Origin: JANQMX01 sp965247175
GTDB taxonomy: Bacteria > Pseudomonadota > Alphaproteobacteria > Kiloniellales > DSM-21159
Length of the DNA stretch: 64,000 nt
Direction of reading: 5' to 3'
Assembly: GCA_965247175.1 (NCBI GenBank)
Contig: OZ252006.1
Location: forward strand, 372,001 to 436,000
Made by a program: the position numbers and the translations under genes
Notes under the pieces: generated by a model
The model's input: only the letters and a program-made list of their open reading frames with translations
Database searches by the model: none
What the model was told of the DNA's origin: nothing
In this document: piece by piece, positions 34,529-43,307 of the stretch
Position numbering within the stretch: position 1 is the first letter of the stretch
Layout: every line of letters starts with the position of its first letter

Positions 34529-35707
34529 ATGTCGGATCACGCACTTACGATCGCCGACGTTGAAGCGCTACAGCGCGATCCCACGGCCGATGGCCGTATC
34601 GGTGTACTCTCCAAGCTTGTCTTGCAGATGGAAGGGCAGGCGCTGGCCGAGAACGAGCAGCAGCTTGCTTATAGTATCCTCGAAAAGCTCGCTGGCGACG
34701 TCGAGGAGGCGGTTCGCAGCGCGCTGGCCTGGCAGATCTGCAATTCGCCCATGCTCTCGCCGGAGTTGGCGAAGCGGCTTGCGCGCGACGTGGCATCAGT
34801 CGCTCAACCGGTTCTCCAGCACTCCACTTGTCTGGATGACTCATTCCTGGTCGAGGTGATCAAGGAAGGGGACGAGGACAAGCAAATCGCCATCGCGTTG
34901 CGTCCGGAGGTCTCCGAAGACGTGAGCGAGGCCCTGGTCGACAGCGAGAGCGCTCAAGTCGTCTTGAATTTGATGCGAAATGAAGGTGCGCGCTTCTCCG
35001 ACGCGACCCTCGACCGGGCCTGGGACGGCCATTCCGGCTCATCGGATATCGTGGAAGCCATGGCAGCGCGCGAGGGGCTGCCCGGTGAGTTGGTCGAGCG
35101 CATGGTGTTCAAGGTCTCTGAGCGCATTCGCAAGAGCCTGGTGGCGCGCTATCGCGTCTCGCCCGTGGTGTTGCGTTCGCTGGTGGAGAACGCCCGCGAG
35201 TCGGTCACCATGCAGCTGATCAAGCCCCTGGTGGCGGAAGGTGCGAACCTCGAATCCCTGGTCGCGCACATGCTGCTGTCGAACCGCCTGACGCCGTCGG
35301 TCCTCTTCCGCGGCCTCTGCGCAGGAGACGTGAACTTCTTTCTGCATGCCCTCTCCGCGAGAGGACGCGTCACCTTGGCCAATGTTCGCCGCTTGGCGAT
35401 CAAAGGTGGCGACAAAGGGCTGCGCGCCTTGCTCGAGCGGGCCTCTGTCACTGGCAGCATCACCTTGCCGTTCGAAACGGCCATGGAGGTGGTGCGGGAG
35501 CTGGGTTACCAGGAAGGCAATGCGGAAGCCCGCGCCCAGTTTCAGATCGAAGTGCTGGCGCGTCTCTATCGCGAGTTCAACGGCGATGAGGACGAGCGCA
35601 TCCAGGAGCTGCTGCTTCAGGCCTTCGACGGCAAGTCCGATGAGCTGATCGGCCAAGCGCTGGAGCTTAGCCAGGACCCACCGTCGCTGGAGCGCTTGGC
35701 GAGCTAG
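34529..35707 (+). CDS. DUF2336 domain protein
   Basis: 392 residues of alpha-helical, HEAT-like character matching the alphaproteobacterial DUF2336 family: VLSKLVLQMEGQALAENEQQ, FLVEVIKEGDEDKQIAIALR, DIVEAMAAREGLPGELVERM. No signal peptide, membrane segment or enzymatic motif is visible. ATG 34529 follows AGGGGG at about the right distance. It is divergent from the tadD-like gene, with a 262-base gap between. The role of DUF2336 is not settled; links to signalling and stress have been suggested in the family. Confidence 0.85.
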   Translation: MSDHALTIADVEALQRDPTADGRIGVLSKLVLQMEGQALAENEQQLAYSILEKLAGDVEEAVRSALAWQICNSPMLSPELAKRLARDVASVAQPVLQHSTCLDDSFLVEVIKEGDEDKQIAIALRPEVSEDVSEALVDSESAQVVLNLMRNEGARFSDATLDRAWDGHSGSSDIVEAMAAREGLPGELVERMVFKVSERIRKSLVARYRVSPVVLRSLVENARESVTMQLIKPLVAEGANLESLVAHMLLSNRLTPSVLFRGLCAGDVNFFLHALSARGRVTLANVRRLAIKGGDKGLRALLERASVTGSITLPFETAMEVVRELGYQEGNAEARAQFQIEVLARLYREFNGDEDERIQELLLQAFDGKSDELIGQALELSQDPPSLERLAS

Positions 35708-35761
35708 CCGAAAGATACTAAGACCCGCCGAAGGCGCGAGAGCGGTGCGGCGGGAGGCAGC

Positions 35762-37312
35762 GTGGCGAGTGGCGAGGCTTTGGAGCCAGCGGGGCAGGAA
35801 GAGGCTATCGCCTTTCTTTCCGACCCGGCTCACTACCCAGGCGGCGTCGAGACCGTTGTCCGCATAGACACCCATGCGGCGGTTATCTTTCTCGCCGGTG
35901 ATCGCGCCTACAAAATGAAGCGTCAGGTGCGCTTCAGCTTCCTCGACTTCACGACTCTTTCGCAGCGCGAACAGGCTATCCGTGCCGAGCTTGCTCTTAA
36001 TCGACCCAACGCGCCGGAAATCTACCTGGAGGTCACGGCGCTGCGGCGGCAGCCCGATGGTCATCTCGCGTTCGATGGGAACGGACCCGCAGTCGAGTGG
36101 CTTCTGGTCATGCGCCGCTTCGACGAGACTCAGACCTTGGACCGCGTCAGCGATCGCGAGGGGCTGTCTTCGGCGCTACTGGATGACCTGAGCGATGCAG
36201 CGCTGACCTATCATCGCGACGCGCCGGTCTTGGCGCCGCCTTTCGGCGGGGCGGAAGCGGTCGAACGCTTGATCGAAGAGAACAATCTCGATCTGACGGC
36301 TTGGCCGGATCTCTTTCCGCCAGACGCGACAGCAGCGCTTCGGCTGGAAACGCAGGCTGAGCTGGATACGCTGAGTCTATTGCTCGACAGCAGGCGCTCG
36401 GAGGGGCGGGTGCGGCGCTGTCACGGAGATCTGCATCTCGGCAACATCGTTCTTTGGCAAGGACGGCCGCTGCTCTTCGACTGCATCGAGTTCAGCGAAG
36501 AGATCGCCGGTATCGATGTCCTCTACGACCTCGCCTTTCTCATCATGGATTTGATCCACCGCGGTCTCGTTGCCGAAGCCAACAGGGTTCTCAATCGCTA
36601 CCTCCTCTTCGCCGACGACTATGAAGGCTTGGCGGCCTTGCCGCTGTTTCTTTCGCTGCGCGCGGCGGTGCGCGCCAAGGTCTCGGCGCCGGCCGCCGCG
36701 GCGCAGTCCGACCCAGCGGTGGCACGTCATCTCAGAGAGGAAGCGAACGACTACTTCGCTCAAGCCCGCGACTACCTGGCGCCAACACAGGCCTGCCTTG
36801 TGGCGGTCGGGGGCCTATCCGGCAGCGGCAAGTCAACGTTGGCTGGCTGTCTTGCCCCTTCACTCGGGCCGGCACCGGGTGCTGTCTGGCTGCGCAGCGA
36901 CAGCTTGCGCAAAGTGCGGCTGGGCAAGCCACCGGAAGCGCGTCTCGGCAAAGAGGGCTATTCAGCGGACATGACCGAACGGGTCTATGGCGAGCTGCGG
37001 TCGCGGGCGGAGCGATCGCTCGTTGCCGGGCGCAGTGTCGTGGTCGATGCCGTGCATGGTCAGCCGGCGGAGCGCGACGCCTTGGAAGCGTTGGCCGCAG
37101 GGCTGGGCGTGCCCTTTCGGGGGCTTTGGCTCGATGCGCCACTCGATTCGCGCCTGGCGCGGGTGATCGCACGACAGGGAGATGCCTCGGATGCCGACGC
37201 CGCTGTCGTATCCCTGCAGGAGTCCTACGACCTCGGAGACGTTGGCTGGGTCCGTCTCGATGCCGGCCAGCCTCTCGCCCGCTTGGAGGAGCAGGCCAGA
37301 GAAGCGCTTTAG
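35762..37312 (+). CDS. Aminoglycoside-phosphotransferase-like / AAA kinase fusion
   Basis: 516 residues in two parts. Residues 1 to about 330 resemble the APH/choline-kinase fold, with RRCHGDLHLGNIVLWQGRPL containing the catalytic HGDLHxGN motif and LLFDCIEFS supplying the metal-binding Asp. Residues about 345-516 form a P-loop kinase domain, with GGLSGSGKSTLAG as Walker A. This domain order is a known bacterial family of unknown substrate. The start is GTG 35762 with GGGAGG upstream. Its stop overlaps the convergent next gene by four bases. It should not be read as an antibiotic-resistance gene on this evidence. Confidence 0.85.
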   Translation: MASGEALEPAGQEEAIAFLSDPAHYPGGVETVVRIDTHAAVIFLAGDRAYKMKRQVRFSFLDFTTLSQREQAIRAELALNRPNAPEIYLEVTALRRQPDGHLAFDGNGPAVEWLLVMRRFDETQTLDRVSDREGLSSALLDDLSDAALTYHRDAPVLAPPFGGAEAVERLIEENNLDLTAWPDLFPPDATAALRLETQAELDTLSLLLDSRRSEGRVRRCHGDLHLGNIVLWQGRPLLFDCIEFSEEIAGIDVLYDLAFLIMDLIHRGLVAEANRVLNRYLLFADDYEGLAALPLFLSLRAAVRAKVSAPAAAAQSDPAVARHLREEANDYFAQARDYLAPTQACLVAVGGLSGSGKSTLAGCLAPSLGPAPGAVWLRSDSLRKVRLGKPPEARLGKEGYSADMTERVYGELRSRAERSLVAGRSVVVDAVHGQPAERDALEALAAGLGVPFRGLWLDAPLDSRLARVIARQGDASDADAAVVSLQESYDLGDVGWVRLDAGQPLARLEEQAREAL

Positions 37313-38439
37313 CGCGGCGCTGGGTTCTCCGCCTTGTAGCCCTGTCCGTAGAGGAAGGTGAAGGCGCCGATGCGGATGCCGCGCGTGACGGGGAGCGCCT
37401 CATGCAGCAGCGAGCAGGAGAAGATCACCGCCCCGCCTGCCTCCGGCCGATAGACGTCCTCGCTAAACTCGGCGAACTTCACCCCGCCACCGTCGTAGTC
37501 GTCATTGAGGTTGATGGTCACGGCGAAGCGGCGCTCGCGTGTGCGTTCGGTGATGTTGTCCCGGTGGGGTCGAAAGTAGTCGCCGCGCTCGGAGTCATAG
37601 GCACCGATGCAGACGCGTTCCATGGCGCCGATGCGAAACTGGAAGGCCTGCAACAGCTCCGGCGCCAGGCGGCTCTTGATCGTCTGCATCAGCAAGGGGT
37701 TGAAGCTGTCGTCGGTTACGTGGTCGAGGCGGCTCTTGAGCGAGTGGTAGTGCGTGTTCGCTGGCTTGCTCGCCGCGTCCTCTGCGTAGGCGCGGCTGGG
37801 CATGGCGACCTGCCCCTCTTCGTGGGAGTTGCGCCAAGCAGCGATGGCCCGCTCGCGGAGGTCCGGGCCGAACACGCGGGGCACCAGAAGAACCGGCGCC
37901 TGCCGGCTGATCGTTCGCACGGCCGGTGCAGGCGCCTGATCGGCCAGGAAACTCAGGGCCCGCTCGGCCTGGTCGCTGCCGCCGGTGAAGCTGGCCAAGA
38001 CCCGCTGATTTCTGTCGAGCAGATAGGCGGCGCAGGCATTTGCTGTGCCGATCGGCGCGGCCATCTCGAGCCCATAGGAGGCAGCAACGGCGCCGTCTTG
38101 ATCCCAGTAAAGTGGATAGGGGAGGGCGAATTCCGCCTTCGCGGCCCGGATCGAGCCAAGATCGTCGCGACTGACGGCAACCGCGGCCGTGCCGGCGGCC
38201 TTCAGCGCCTCCGTCTGCGCGGCCAACCCCTGCAATGCGGCCGCCGCCTCGGCGGACTGGCGCGAGGGATAGAACAGCAGAAGCATCATGTTGCCAATGA
38301 AGCGATCGTAGAAACGCTCGACATGCCCCTCAGCACTGCGAAGGGCGAAGTTGGGCCCGCGCTGGCCGGGCTCGAGCAAGGCCGGTGGCGCGGCGCGCTG
38401 CGGCGCAGCGCCAGACGGTGCCAAGTGACCTGCTGTCAT
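37309..38439 (-). CDS. Peroxiredoxin-like / prolyl-4-hydroxylase (2OG-Fe(II)) fusion
   Basis: About 376 residues. The N-terminal 160 residues or so have the AhpC/TSA thioredoxin-like layout (LEPGQRGPNFALRSAEG, LLLFYPSRQSAEAAAALQGL), but the peroxidatic Cys position reads FYPSRQS, so no catalytic cysteine. The C-terminal 200 residues are a 2-oxoglutarate/Fe(II) dioxygenase with the HxD of DYFRPHRDN, a distal His in SCSLLHEALPVT and the Arg of RGIRIGAFTF for 2-oxoglutarate. The likely activity is hydroxylation of a prolyl or other residue; the substrate is unknown. ATG 38439 was chosen over an in-frame TTG at 38466. It is convergent with the APH/kinase gene. Confidence 0.87.
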   Translation of the reverse strand: MTAGHLAPSGAAPQRAAPPALLEPGQRGPNFALRSAEGHVERFYDRFIGNMMLLLFYPSRQSAEAAAALQGLAAQTEALKAAGTAAVAVSRDDLGSIRAAKAEFALPYPLYWDQDGAVAASYGLEMAAPIGTANACAAYLLDRNQRVLASFTGGSDQAERALSFLADQAPAPAVRTISRQAPVLLVPRVFGPDLRERAIAAWRNSHEEGQVAMPSRAYAEDAASKPANTHYHSLKSRLDHVTDDSFNPLLMQTIKSRLAPELLQAFQFRIGAMERVCIGAYDSERGDYFRPHRDNITERTRERRFAVTINLNDDYDGGGVKFAEFSEDVYRPEAGGAVIFSCSLLHEALPVTRGIRIGAFTFLYGQGYKAENPAPR

Positions 38440-38530
38440 CGCGGTTCTCTCTTCACTGAGGGCCAACGCTTTCGAACGGCATTATGCCCTTCCGTAGCCG
38501 TGAGAAAAGCCGAGCCTGTCGCAAAGAGCT

Positions 38531-39775
38531 TCAGACGAGCGTGCTGACCGCCCAGGCAAGCAACGCGGCGCTGGAAAACGCACCGATCACTGGAATGGCA
38601 AGCGGCACGCTGGGTCCATCGCTCGGCTGAGGTGCCCGGTGCTTCAGCTGGATGAGGGCGCAGTTGATCAAGGTGAAGATCGCCAAGGTCAGCATCGAGG
38701 TGGCACGGGCCAAGGACTCCAGCGGTACGGCCATGGCGAACACCGCAATTGCCGCGATCGCCGCCAGCGTGGCCGGCAGAGGGGCGCCGCTCTTCTTGGT
38801 TACCTTGGCAAGGATCGCCGGGAGCCAACCTTGATCGGCCAGCCCGTAAGCAACCCGTGAGGCCATGATCATCTGAATCAACGCGCCATTGATGGTCGCC
38901 ACGATGCCGATGAGGGCGAGCAGCTGCGGCGGACCGCCGCTCCGCTGCCATACGAGGGCCAGCGGGGCTTCGCTGTTGGCAAGCTCGTCGACCGGAACGA
39001 CGCGCAGCGCAGCCAGCGTCACCAGAAGGTAGAGCAGGGTGGTCAAAATCAGGGTCAGGACGATAGCGCGCGGAATCGTGCGCTGCGGGTCTCGTGTTTC
39101 TTCGGCGACGTTGACCATGTCTTCGAAGCCGAGGAAGGCATAGAAGGCCAGCACGGCGCCGGAGAGGACGCCGGCGATCGGGATTGCCGCGAACCAGCCG
39201 TCCGCCGCTGCGGCCGTGCCGAGACTTTGCGGGGCCACGACGGCTTCGCCGAGAAAGCCTCCGAAGATGACGAGCAGCAGCCCGGCGACTTCGACGACCG
39301 TTAGGACGGCAGCAAATGTAACGGAGGCCGCAATGTTGCATGTCGCCACGGCGCCGATGACTGCGATGAGCAGCAGGCTGAGGCTCCAGGTCGGCAACGG
39401 CAGCAGGACGCTGAGATAGCCTCCGGCTCCATTGAAGATGGCAGCCGAAGAAGTGATGCCAGCCAGCATGACGGTAAGTCCAACGACGAGCGACAGGTGC
39501 GCGAGGCCGAAGGCGCGCTGAACGTAGACTGCTTCGCCGGCGCTTTTTGGGAAGCGGCTGGCGAGCTCGGCAAAGCTGAGCGCCGTAAAGGTCGCAACGG
39601 CAGCCGACACGAGAAAGGCGACGGGGGCTGCCGTTCCGGCGAGCCCGGCGACCTTGCCGACCAGAACATAGATGCCGGCGCCAATCGTCGTCCCAAGGCC
39701 ATAGAAGCAGAGCAGGGCGACACCCAGGCGCCGCTGCAGTCGGGGAGTCTTGCGATGAACTGGATGGGTCCCCAT
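38531..39775 (-). CDS. APC-superfamily amino acid permease
   Basis: About 414 residues and about 11-12 membrane helices. The N-terminal LGVALLCFYGLGTTIGAGIY contains the substrate-binding GxG of helix 1. FAELASRFPKSAGEAVYVQR marks helices 2-3 and FYAFLGFEDMVNVAEETRDP helices 6-7. This resembles the cationic amino acid/basic APC transporters, though shorter than most. Substrate unknown. ATG 39775 was chosen; upstream in-frame sequence overlaps the next gene and is not membrane-like. It begins five bases before the end of the TIGR02444 gene, so the two may form one transcript. Confidence 0.88.
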   Translation of the reverse strand: MGTHPVHRKTPRLQRRLGVALLCFYGLGTTIGAGIYVLVGKVAGLAGTAAPVAFLVSAAVATFTALSFAELASRFPKSAGEAVYVQRAFGLAHLSLVVGLTVMLAGITSSAAIFNGAGGYLSVLLPLPTWSLSLLLIAVIGAVATCNIAASVTFAAVLTVVEVAGLLLVIFGGFLGEAVVAPQSLGTAAAADGWFAAIPIAGVLSGAVLAFYAFLGFEDMVNVAEETRDPQRTIPRAIVLTLILTTLLYLLVTLAALRVVPVDELANSEAPLALVWQRSGGPPQLLALIGIVATINGALIQMIMASRVAYGLADQGWLPAILAKVTKKSGAPLPATLAAIAAIAVFAMAVPLESLARATSMLTLAIFTLINCALIQLKHRAPQPSDGPSVPLAIPVIGAFSSAALLAWAVSTLV

Positions 39776-39779
39776 GCCA

Positions 39780-40337
39780 TCAACCCCGCTCGCGGAGGTA
39801 CATGATGAGTAGCTCTTGTGCTTCGGATAGGCTCTCAGCCGATGCGTCCGGGAAAGCCCTGCGCAGCAGGCCAAGCAGGTCGTCCTGAACGGTTGGGCCA
39901 ACCGGGGCGCGGGACACTTGTAGATAGGCTGAGAGATTGCCCGCGGCGGCGATGACCGGGGACGCCTCCTCGTAGGTCGCGGGAAAAGCGGCAAGCCAGT
40001 CCTGCTGGCATTTCTCGGCGGCCAATTCCAGAGCCTTGATCTGCTCTCTCAAAGCGCCGCTGCGTTCGGCAATGGCATGCTCTCTGCCCTTCATCCAGCG
40101 TCTCGCGCGGCGCAGGCTCTCGACCACTTCCTGCTGCCACTGGGCCGAACGGCCGCAGATCTCCGCCAGGGTCGTGCGCTGAAGGCATCGTCCTTGGCTT
40201 CCTTGCCACAGACAGTAGAGAAGGAGGTTGACGTCCAGCCCGCTTTCGTCCTGCAGACGCAGGCAAAGATCCGCTACGCCTTTGCAAGCATAGAGCTTTA
40301 GGGAGTACTGCCAGAATGGGTTGCTATGGTCTTCCAA
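39780..40337 (-). CDS. TIGR02444 family protein (DUF2390)
   Basis: 185 residues with the family start FWQYSLKLYACKGVADLCLR and GLDVNLLLYCLWQGSQGRCL. All helical; no catalytic motif. The function of the family is unknown. The most upstream start is TTG 40335-40337, and the conserved block begins eight residues later, so a start close to this is required. It is divergent from a small DUF465 gene and directly upstream of the APC permease on the same strand. Confidence 0.82.
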   Translation of the reverse strand: MEDHSNPFWQYSLKLYACKGVADLCLRLQDESGLDVNLLLYCLWQGSQGRCLQRTTLAEICGRSAQWQQEVVESLRRARRWMKGREHAIAERSGALREQIKALELAAEKCQQDWLAAFPATYEEASPVIAAAGNLSAYLQVSRAPVGPTVQDDLLGLLRRAFPDASAESLSEAQELLIMYLRERG

Positions 40338-40500
40338 GGCCAGTACTCGTGGCTGTAGAGGCAGTGTTCAACGCCTGTTGCCGGCTTCCTGGAGACAGGC
40401 TTTAAGTGCTACTCTTCATGTGAAGAAGGCAGTATACTTCGGGCCTCTGAGAGTCGAATTATGTCTGCTGGGCGGGTGCCCGCGTAGTTGTGCCGCAAGA

Positions 40501-40719
40501 ATGACCATCACACTTGACGAAGAGCAAACGGCTTTTCTGACCGAGAAGCTGAGCCATTTGCGCAGCGAGCATCGGGATTTGGACGACGTGATCGGGCGTC
40601 TCAGCCAGGAAGTCCCCTTTGACGAGCTGCAGGTGCGCCGCCTGAAGAAGCGCAAGCTGGTTCTGAAGGATCAGATCCTGAAGATCGAGAACCTGCTGAT
40701 GCCGGACATCATCGCCTAG
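40501..40719 (+). CDS. Small DUF465 (YdcH-like) protein
   Basis: 72 residues. MTITLDEEQTAFLTEKLSHL, RSEHRDLDDVIGRL and the KKRKLVLKDQILKIE ending show the short coiled-coil YdcH/DUF465 fold, widespread in proteobacteria and of unknown function. ATG 40501 was chosen; upstream frame sequence to 40321 is not family-like. The stop is about 40 bases from the convergent diguanylate cyclase. Confidence 0.83.
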   Translation: MTITLDEEQTAFLTEKLSHLRSEHRDLDDVIGRLSQEVPFDELQVRRLKKRKLVLKDQILKIENLLMPDIIA

Positions 40720-40758
40720 TATGTGGCTTTGGCCGCTGTCAGCGCGGCGCGAGAGACC

Positions 40759-41475
40759 CTAGCCGCCCCGCTTGTTGATATACATCGCCCGGTCGGCGGC
40801 ACTCAGCATGTCATCGACCTCTTCGCCGCCAGCAAAGCGATGGAGGCCGTAGGCGACACTGACTGTCAGCTCGGTCCCCTTCCAGATCACCGGCGTGGAA
40901 ATGATGGTCTCGATCAGCTCTTGCGCCTTGTGCCGCGCGGTTTCCTCGTCGACTTGCGCCAGTATGACGCCGAACTCGTCGCCGCCGAGGCGTCCGACCA
41001 CGTCCGACTCGCGAACGTTCTCGACCAGGACTTGTGCCACATGGCGCAGCACCTCGTCGCCGGCGGCATGGCCGTGGGTATCGTTGACGGTCTTCATGCC
41101 GTCCACGTCGAAGTAGACGACAACGCCTGGCGCGTCATAGCGCTCGGCGAAGGACATGAAGCGGCCAAGCTCGCGCACGAAAGCGCGGCGGTTAACGATG
41201 GGCAGCAGGGGGTCCTCGTCGGACAGGCGCTCCAGGTAGGCAATTCTCTTCTGGGCCTGGTCCAGCTCCTCGCGCATGCGCTGAACCTCGTCCAGCAGGC
41301 GCGTGATGGCCTCTCTGACCCGAGGAGTCAGCTCGCCTTCGGGGATGCCGGCAACCGAGGTGGTGCTGGCCGGGCCCGTCACGCTGCCTGATGAGGCAGG
41401 CGCGCGTGTCTTGGCGACCCCGCTTGGCCCGTAGGCACTAGCGACGGGCCGCGATGTGCTGTTGCCGATCTTCAT
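40759..41475 (-). CDS. GGDEF diguanylate cyclase
   Basis: About 238 residues. A Ser/Ala/Thr-rich N-terminal segment and a coiled coil (REAITRLLDEVQRMREELDQ) precede a GGDEF domain with VVVYFDVDGMKTVNDTHGHA, the active GGDEF motif in RLGGDEFGVIL, and the inhibitory I-site RESD located five residues before it. It should make cyclic di-GMP from GTP, with product inhibition. No membrane segment or sensor domain is visible. ATG 41473-41475 was chosen; the frame opens earlier without support. It is divergent from purE. Given Tad pili in the window, a link to surface attachment is plausible but not shown. Confidence 0.92.
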   Translation of the reverse strand: MKIGNSTSRPVASAYGPSGVAKTRAPASSGSVTGPASTTSVAGIPEGELTPRVREAITRLLDEVQRMREELDQAQKRIAYLERLSDEDPLLPIVNRRAFVRELGRFMSFAERYDAPGVVVYFDVDGMKTVNDTHGHAAGDEVLRHVAQVLVENVRESDVVGRLGGDEFGVILAQVDEETARHKAQELIETIISTPVIWKGTELTVSVAYGLHRFAGGEEVDDMLSAADRAMYINKRGG

Positions 41476-41697
41476 ATCAGGTCTGGCGTTCCCGGTGAGA
41501 TGCAGCTGCCCCGAACAAACTCCATGGGCACCCACTGTCGCCGCGATTCGCAAGTTAGCTGCGAATAGTTAAACATTGGTTCCGCTAACCATTTGATCAA
41601 ACAACTCGAATTTACCAAAGTGCTGCGCTTGCCCGCGGCCTCCCGCCTCGGGATACTAGCTGCAAGCCTGCTCGAAGAATGTGGCAGAAGGGGCATC

Positions 41698-42192
41698 ATG
41701 GACCAGAGTATACCACGGGTCGGTATTATTATGGGCAGTCAGTCGGATTGGCCGACGCTGCGGGAAGCTTCAGAGGTCCTCAAGCAGCTCGGTGTGGCGC
41801 ATGAAAGCCGCATCGTTTCCGCTCACCGCACACCGGAGCGGCTATACGACTACGCCCGTTCCGCTCAGTCTCGCGGGCTTTGGGTGATCATCGCCGGCGC
41901 CGGCGGTGCTGCACATTTGCCTGGCATGGCGGCTGCCATGACCACCTTGCCGGTGCTCGGCGTTCCCGTTCAGAGCCGGACCCTCAGCGGGCTCGACAGC
42001 CTGCTCTCAATCGTTCAGATGCCGGGCGGGGTCCCTGTCGGAACGCTGGCGATCGGCAACGCCGGCGCCAAGAACGCCGGGCTGCTGGCGGCTTCCATCG
42101 TTGCGCTCAAGGATGATGCAACAGCCGAGGCTTTGGCGGCCTACCGGGCCGCGTTGACCGAGTCCGTGGCGGTGGAGCCGGAAGAGGCATGA
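41698..42192 (+). CDS. purE: N5-carboxyaminoimidazole ribonucleotide mutase
   Basis: About 164 residues, class I PurE, which converts N5-CAIR to CAIR in purine synthesis. Motifs: GIIMGSQSDWPTLREASEVL, the active-site SAHRTPERLYDY and the phosphate-binding GAGGAAHLPGMAAAMT. ATG 41698 is preceded by GCAGAAGGGG. Its stop overlaps purK by four bases (ATGA). Confidence 0.97.
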   Translation: MDQSIPRVGIIMGSQSDWPTLREASEVLKQLGVAHESRIVSAHRTPERLYDYARSAQSRGLWVIIAGAGGAAHLPGMAAAMTTLPVLGVPVQSRTLSGLDSLLSIVQMPGGVPVGTLAIGNAGAKNAGLLAASIVALKDDATAEALAAYRAALTESVAVEPEEA

Positions 42193-43298
42193 CTGCGCTG
42201 CCGCAACCCCTGCCGCCTGGCTCAATCGTCGGCATTCTAGGCGGCGGCCAGCTCGGTCGCATGACGGCCTTGGCAGCCGCTCAGCTGGGTTATCGAAGCC
42301 ACATCTTTTGCCCCAACCCGGGAGAGCCGGCCCTGCAGGTCACGCCGCTTGCCACGGTCGCCGACTACGGCGATCGCGAAGCCCTGGCGCGCTTTGCAGC
42401 CTCCGTCGATGTCATCACTTTCGAGTTCGAGAACGTGCCCAGCGACAGCGCGGCCTTCTTGGCTGAGCAGCGCCTCGTCCGCCCTGATCCTGAAATCCTA
42501 AGAATCTGTCGCAATCGCTTGAGCGAAAAGGATTTTCTGGCCTCGATCGGTGTCGAGACGACCCGCTATGCGGAGGTGACAGGTATTGAAGGTTTGCGCC
42601 GCGAGCTCCGCAACCTCGGTATTCCCTCGGTCCTGAAGACGGCCGAGCTCGGCTACGACGGCAAAGGACAAGCCCTGCTGCGCAGTGCGGACGACGCCGC
42701 GGCGGCTTGGGATGCGGTGCGCGGCCACAACTCGGAGTCCGTGGCTGTTCTGGAGGCATTCGTCGACTTCCGAATGGAGATGTCCGTGGTGGTGGCCCGG
42801 GGGGTGCGCGAGCAGACGGCTTGCTACGTGCCGGTCGAGAACCAGCATCGCAGCCATATCCTCGACAGCACCATTGCGCCGGCGCGCATCTCCGACGTCG
42901 CGGCTTCGCGGGCCGAGGCCATTGCTCGGCACATTGCCGAATCGCTCGATTTGATCGGCATTGTCGGCGTTGAAATGTTCCTGACTGCGGAAGACCGGGT
43001 GCTGGTGAACGAGCTGGCGCCGCGTCCGCACAACTCCGGGCATTGGACCATGGATGCCTGCCTAACTTCCCAATTCGAGCAGTTCGTCCGCGCCGTCGTC
43101 GGCCTGCCATTGGGCTCTCCGGAGCGCCATTCAGATGCGGTTATGACCAATCTATTGGGGGCGGACGCGAACGACTGGGAAGCGTTGCTCGGCGACCCCA
43201 TGGTCAAGCTGCATCTTTATGGCAAGCAGGATGCGCGGCCGGGCCGAAAAATGGGGCATGTCACGCGGTTGGGCCCGCGCAGCAGCCAGCGTTCATAA
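42189..43298 (+). CDS. purK: N5-carboxyaminoimidazole ribonucleotide synthase
   Basis: 369 residues, ATP-grasp enzyme that makes N5-CAIR from AIR, bicarbonate and ATP. The N-terminus GILGGGQLGRMTALAAAQLG is the family fingerprint. The ATP-grasp core includes LKTAELGYDGKGQ, and the metal-binding stretch VNELAPRPHNSGHWTMDAC is intact. It follows purE with a 4-base overlap. It is convergent with the coq9-like gene, with ten bases between the stops. Confidence 0.97.
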   Translation: MTALPQPLPPGSIVGILGGGQLGRMTALAAAQLGYRSHIFCPNPGEPALQVTPLATVADYGDREALARFAASVDVITFEFENVPSDSAAFLAEQRLVRPDPEILRICRNRLSEKDFLASIGVETTRYAEVTGIEGLRRELRNLGIPSVLKTAELGYDGKGQALLRSADDAAAAWDAVRGHNSESVAVLEAFVDFRMEMSVVVARGVREQTACYVPVENQHRSHILDSTIAPARISDVAASRAEAIARHIAESLDLIGIVGVEMFLTAEDRVLVNELAPRPHNSGHWTMDACLTSQFEQFVRAVVGLPLGSPERHSDAVMTNLLGADANDWEALLGDPMVKLHLYGKQDARPGRKMGHVTRLGPRSSQRS

Positions 43299-43307
43299 GA
43301 CAGAGTG

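Noticed and set aside
35762..37312. Aminoglycoside resistance gene
   Set aside because: Only the fold and the HGDxHxGN motif match; the fused P-loop kinase points to a housekeeping-type family with unknown substrate.
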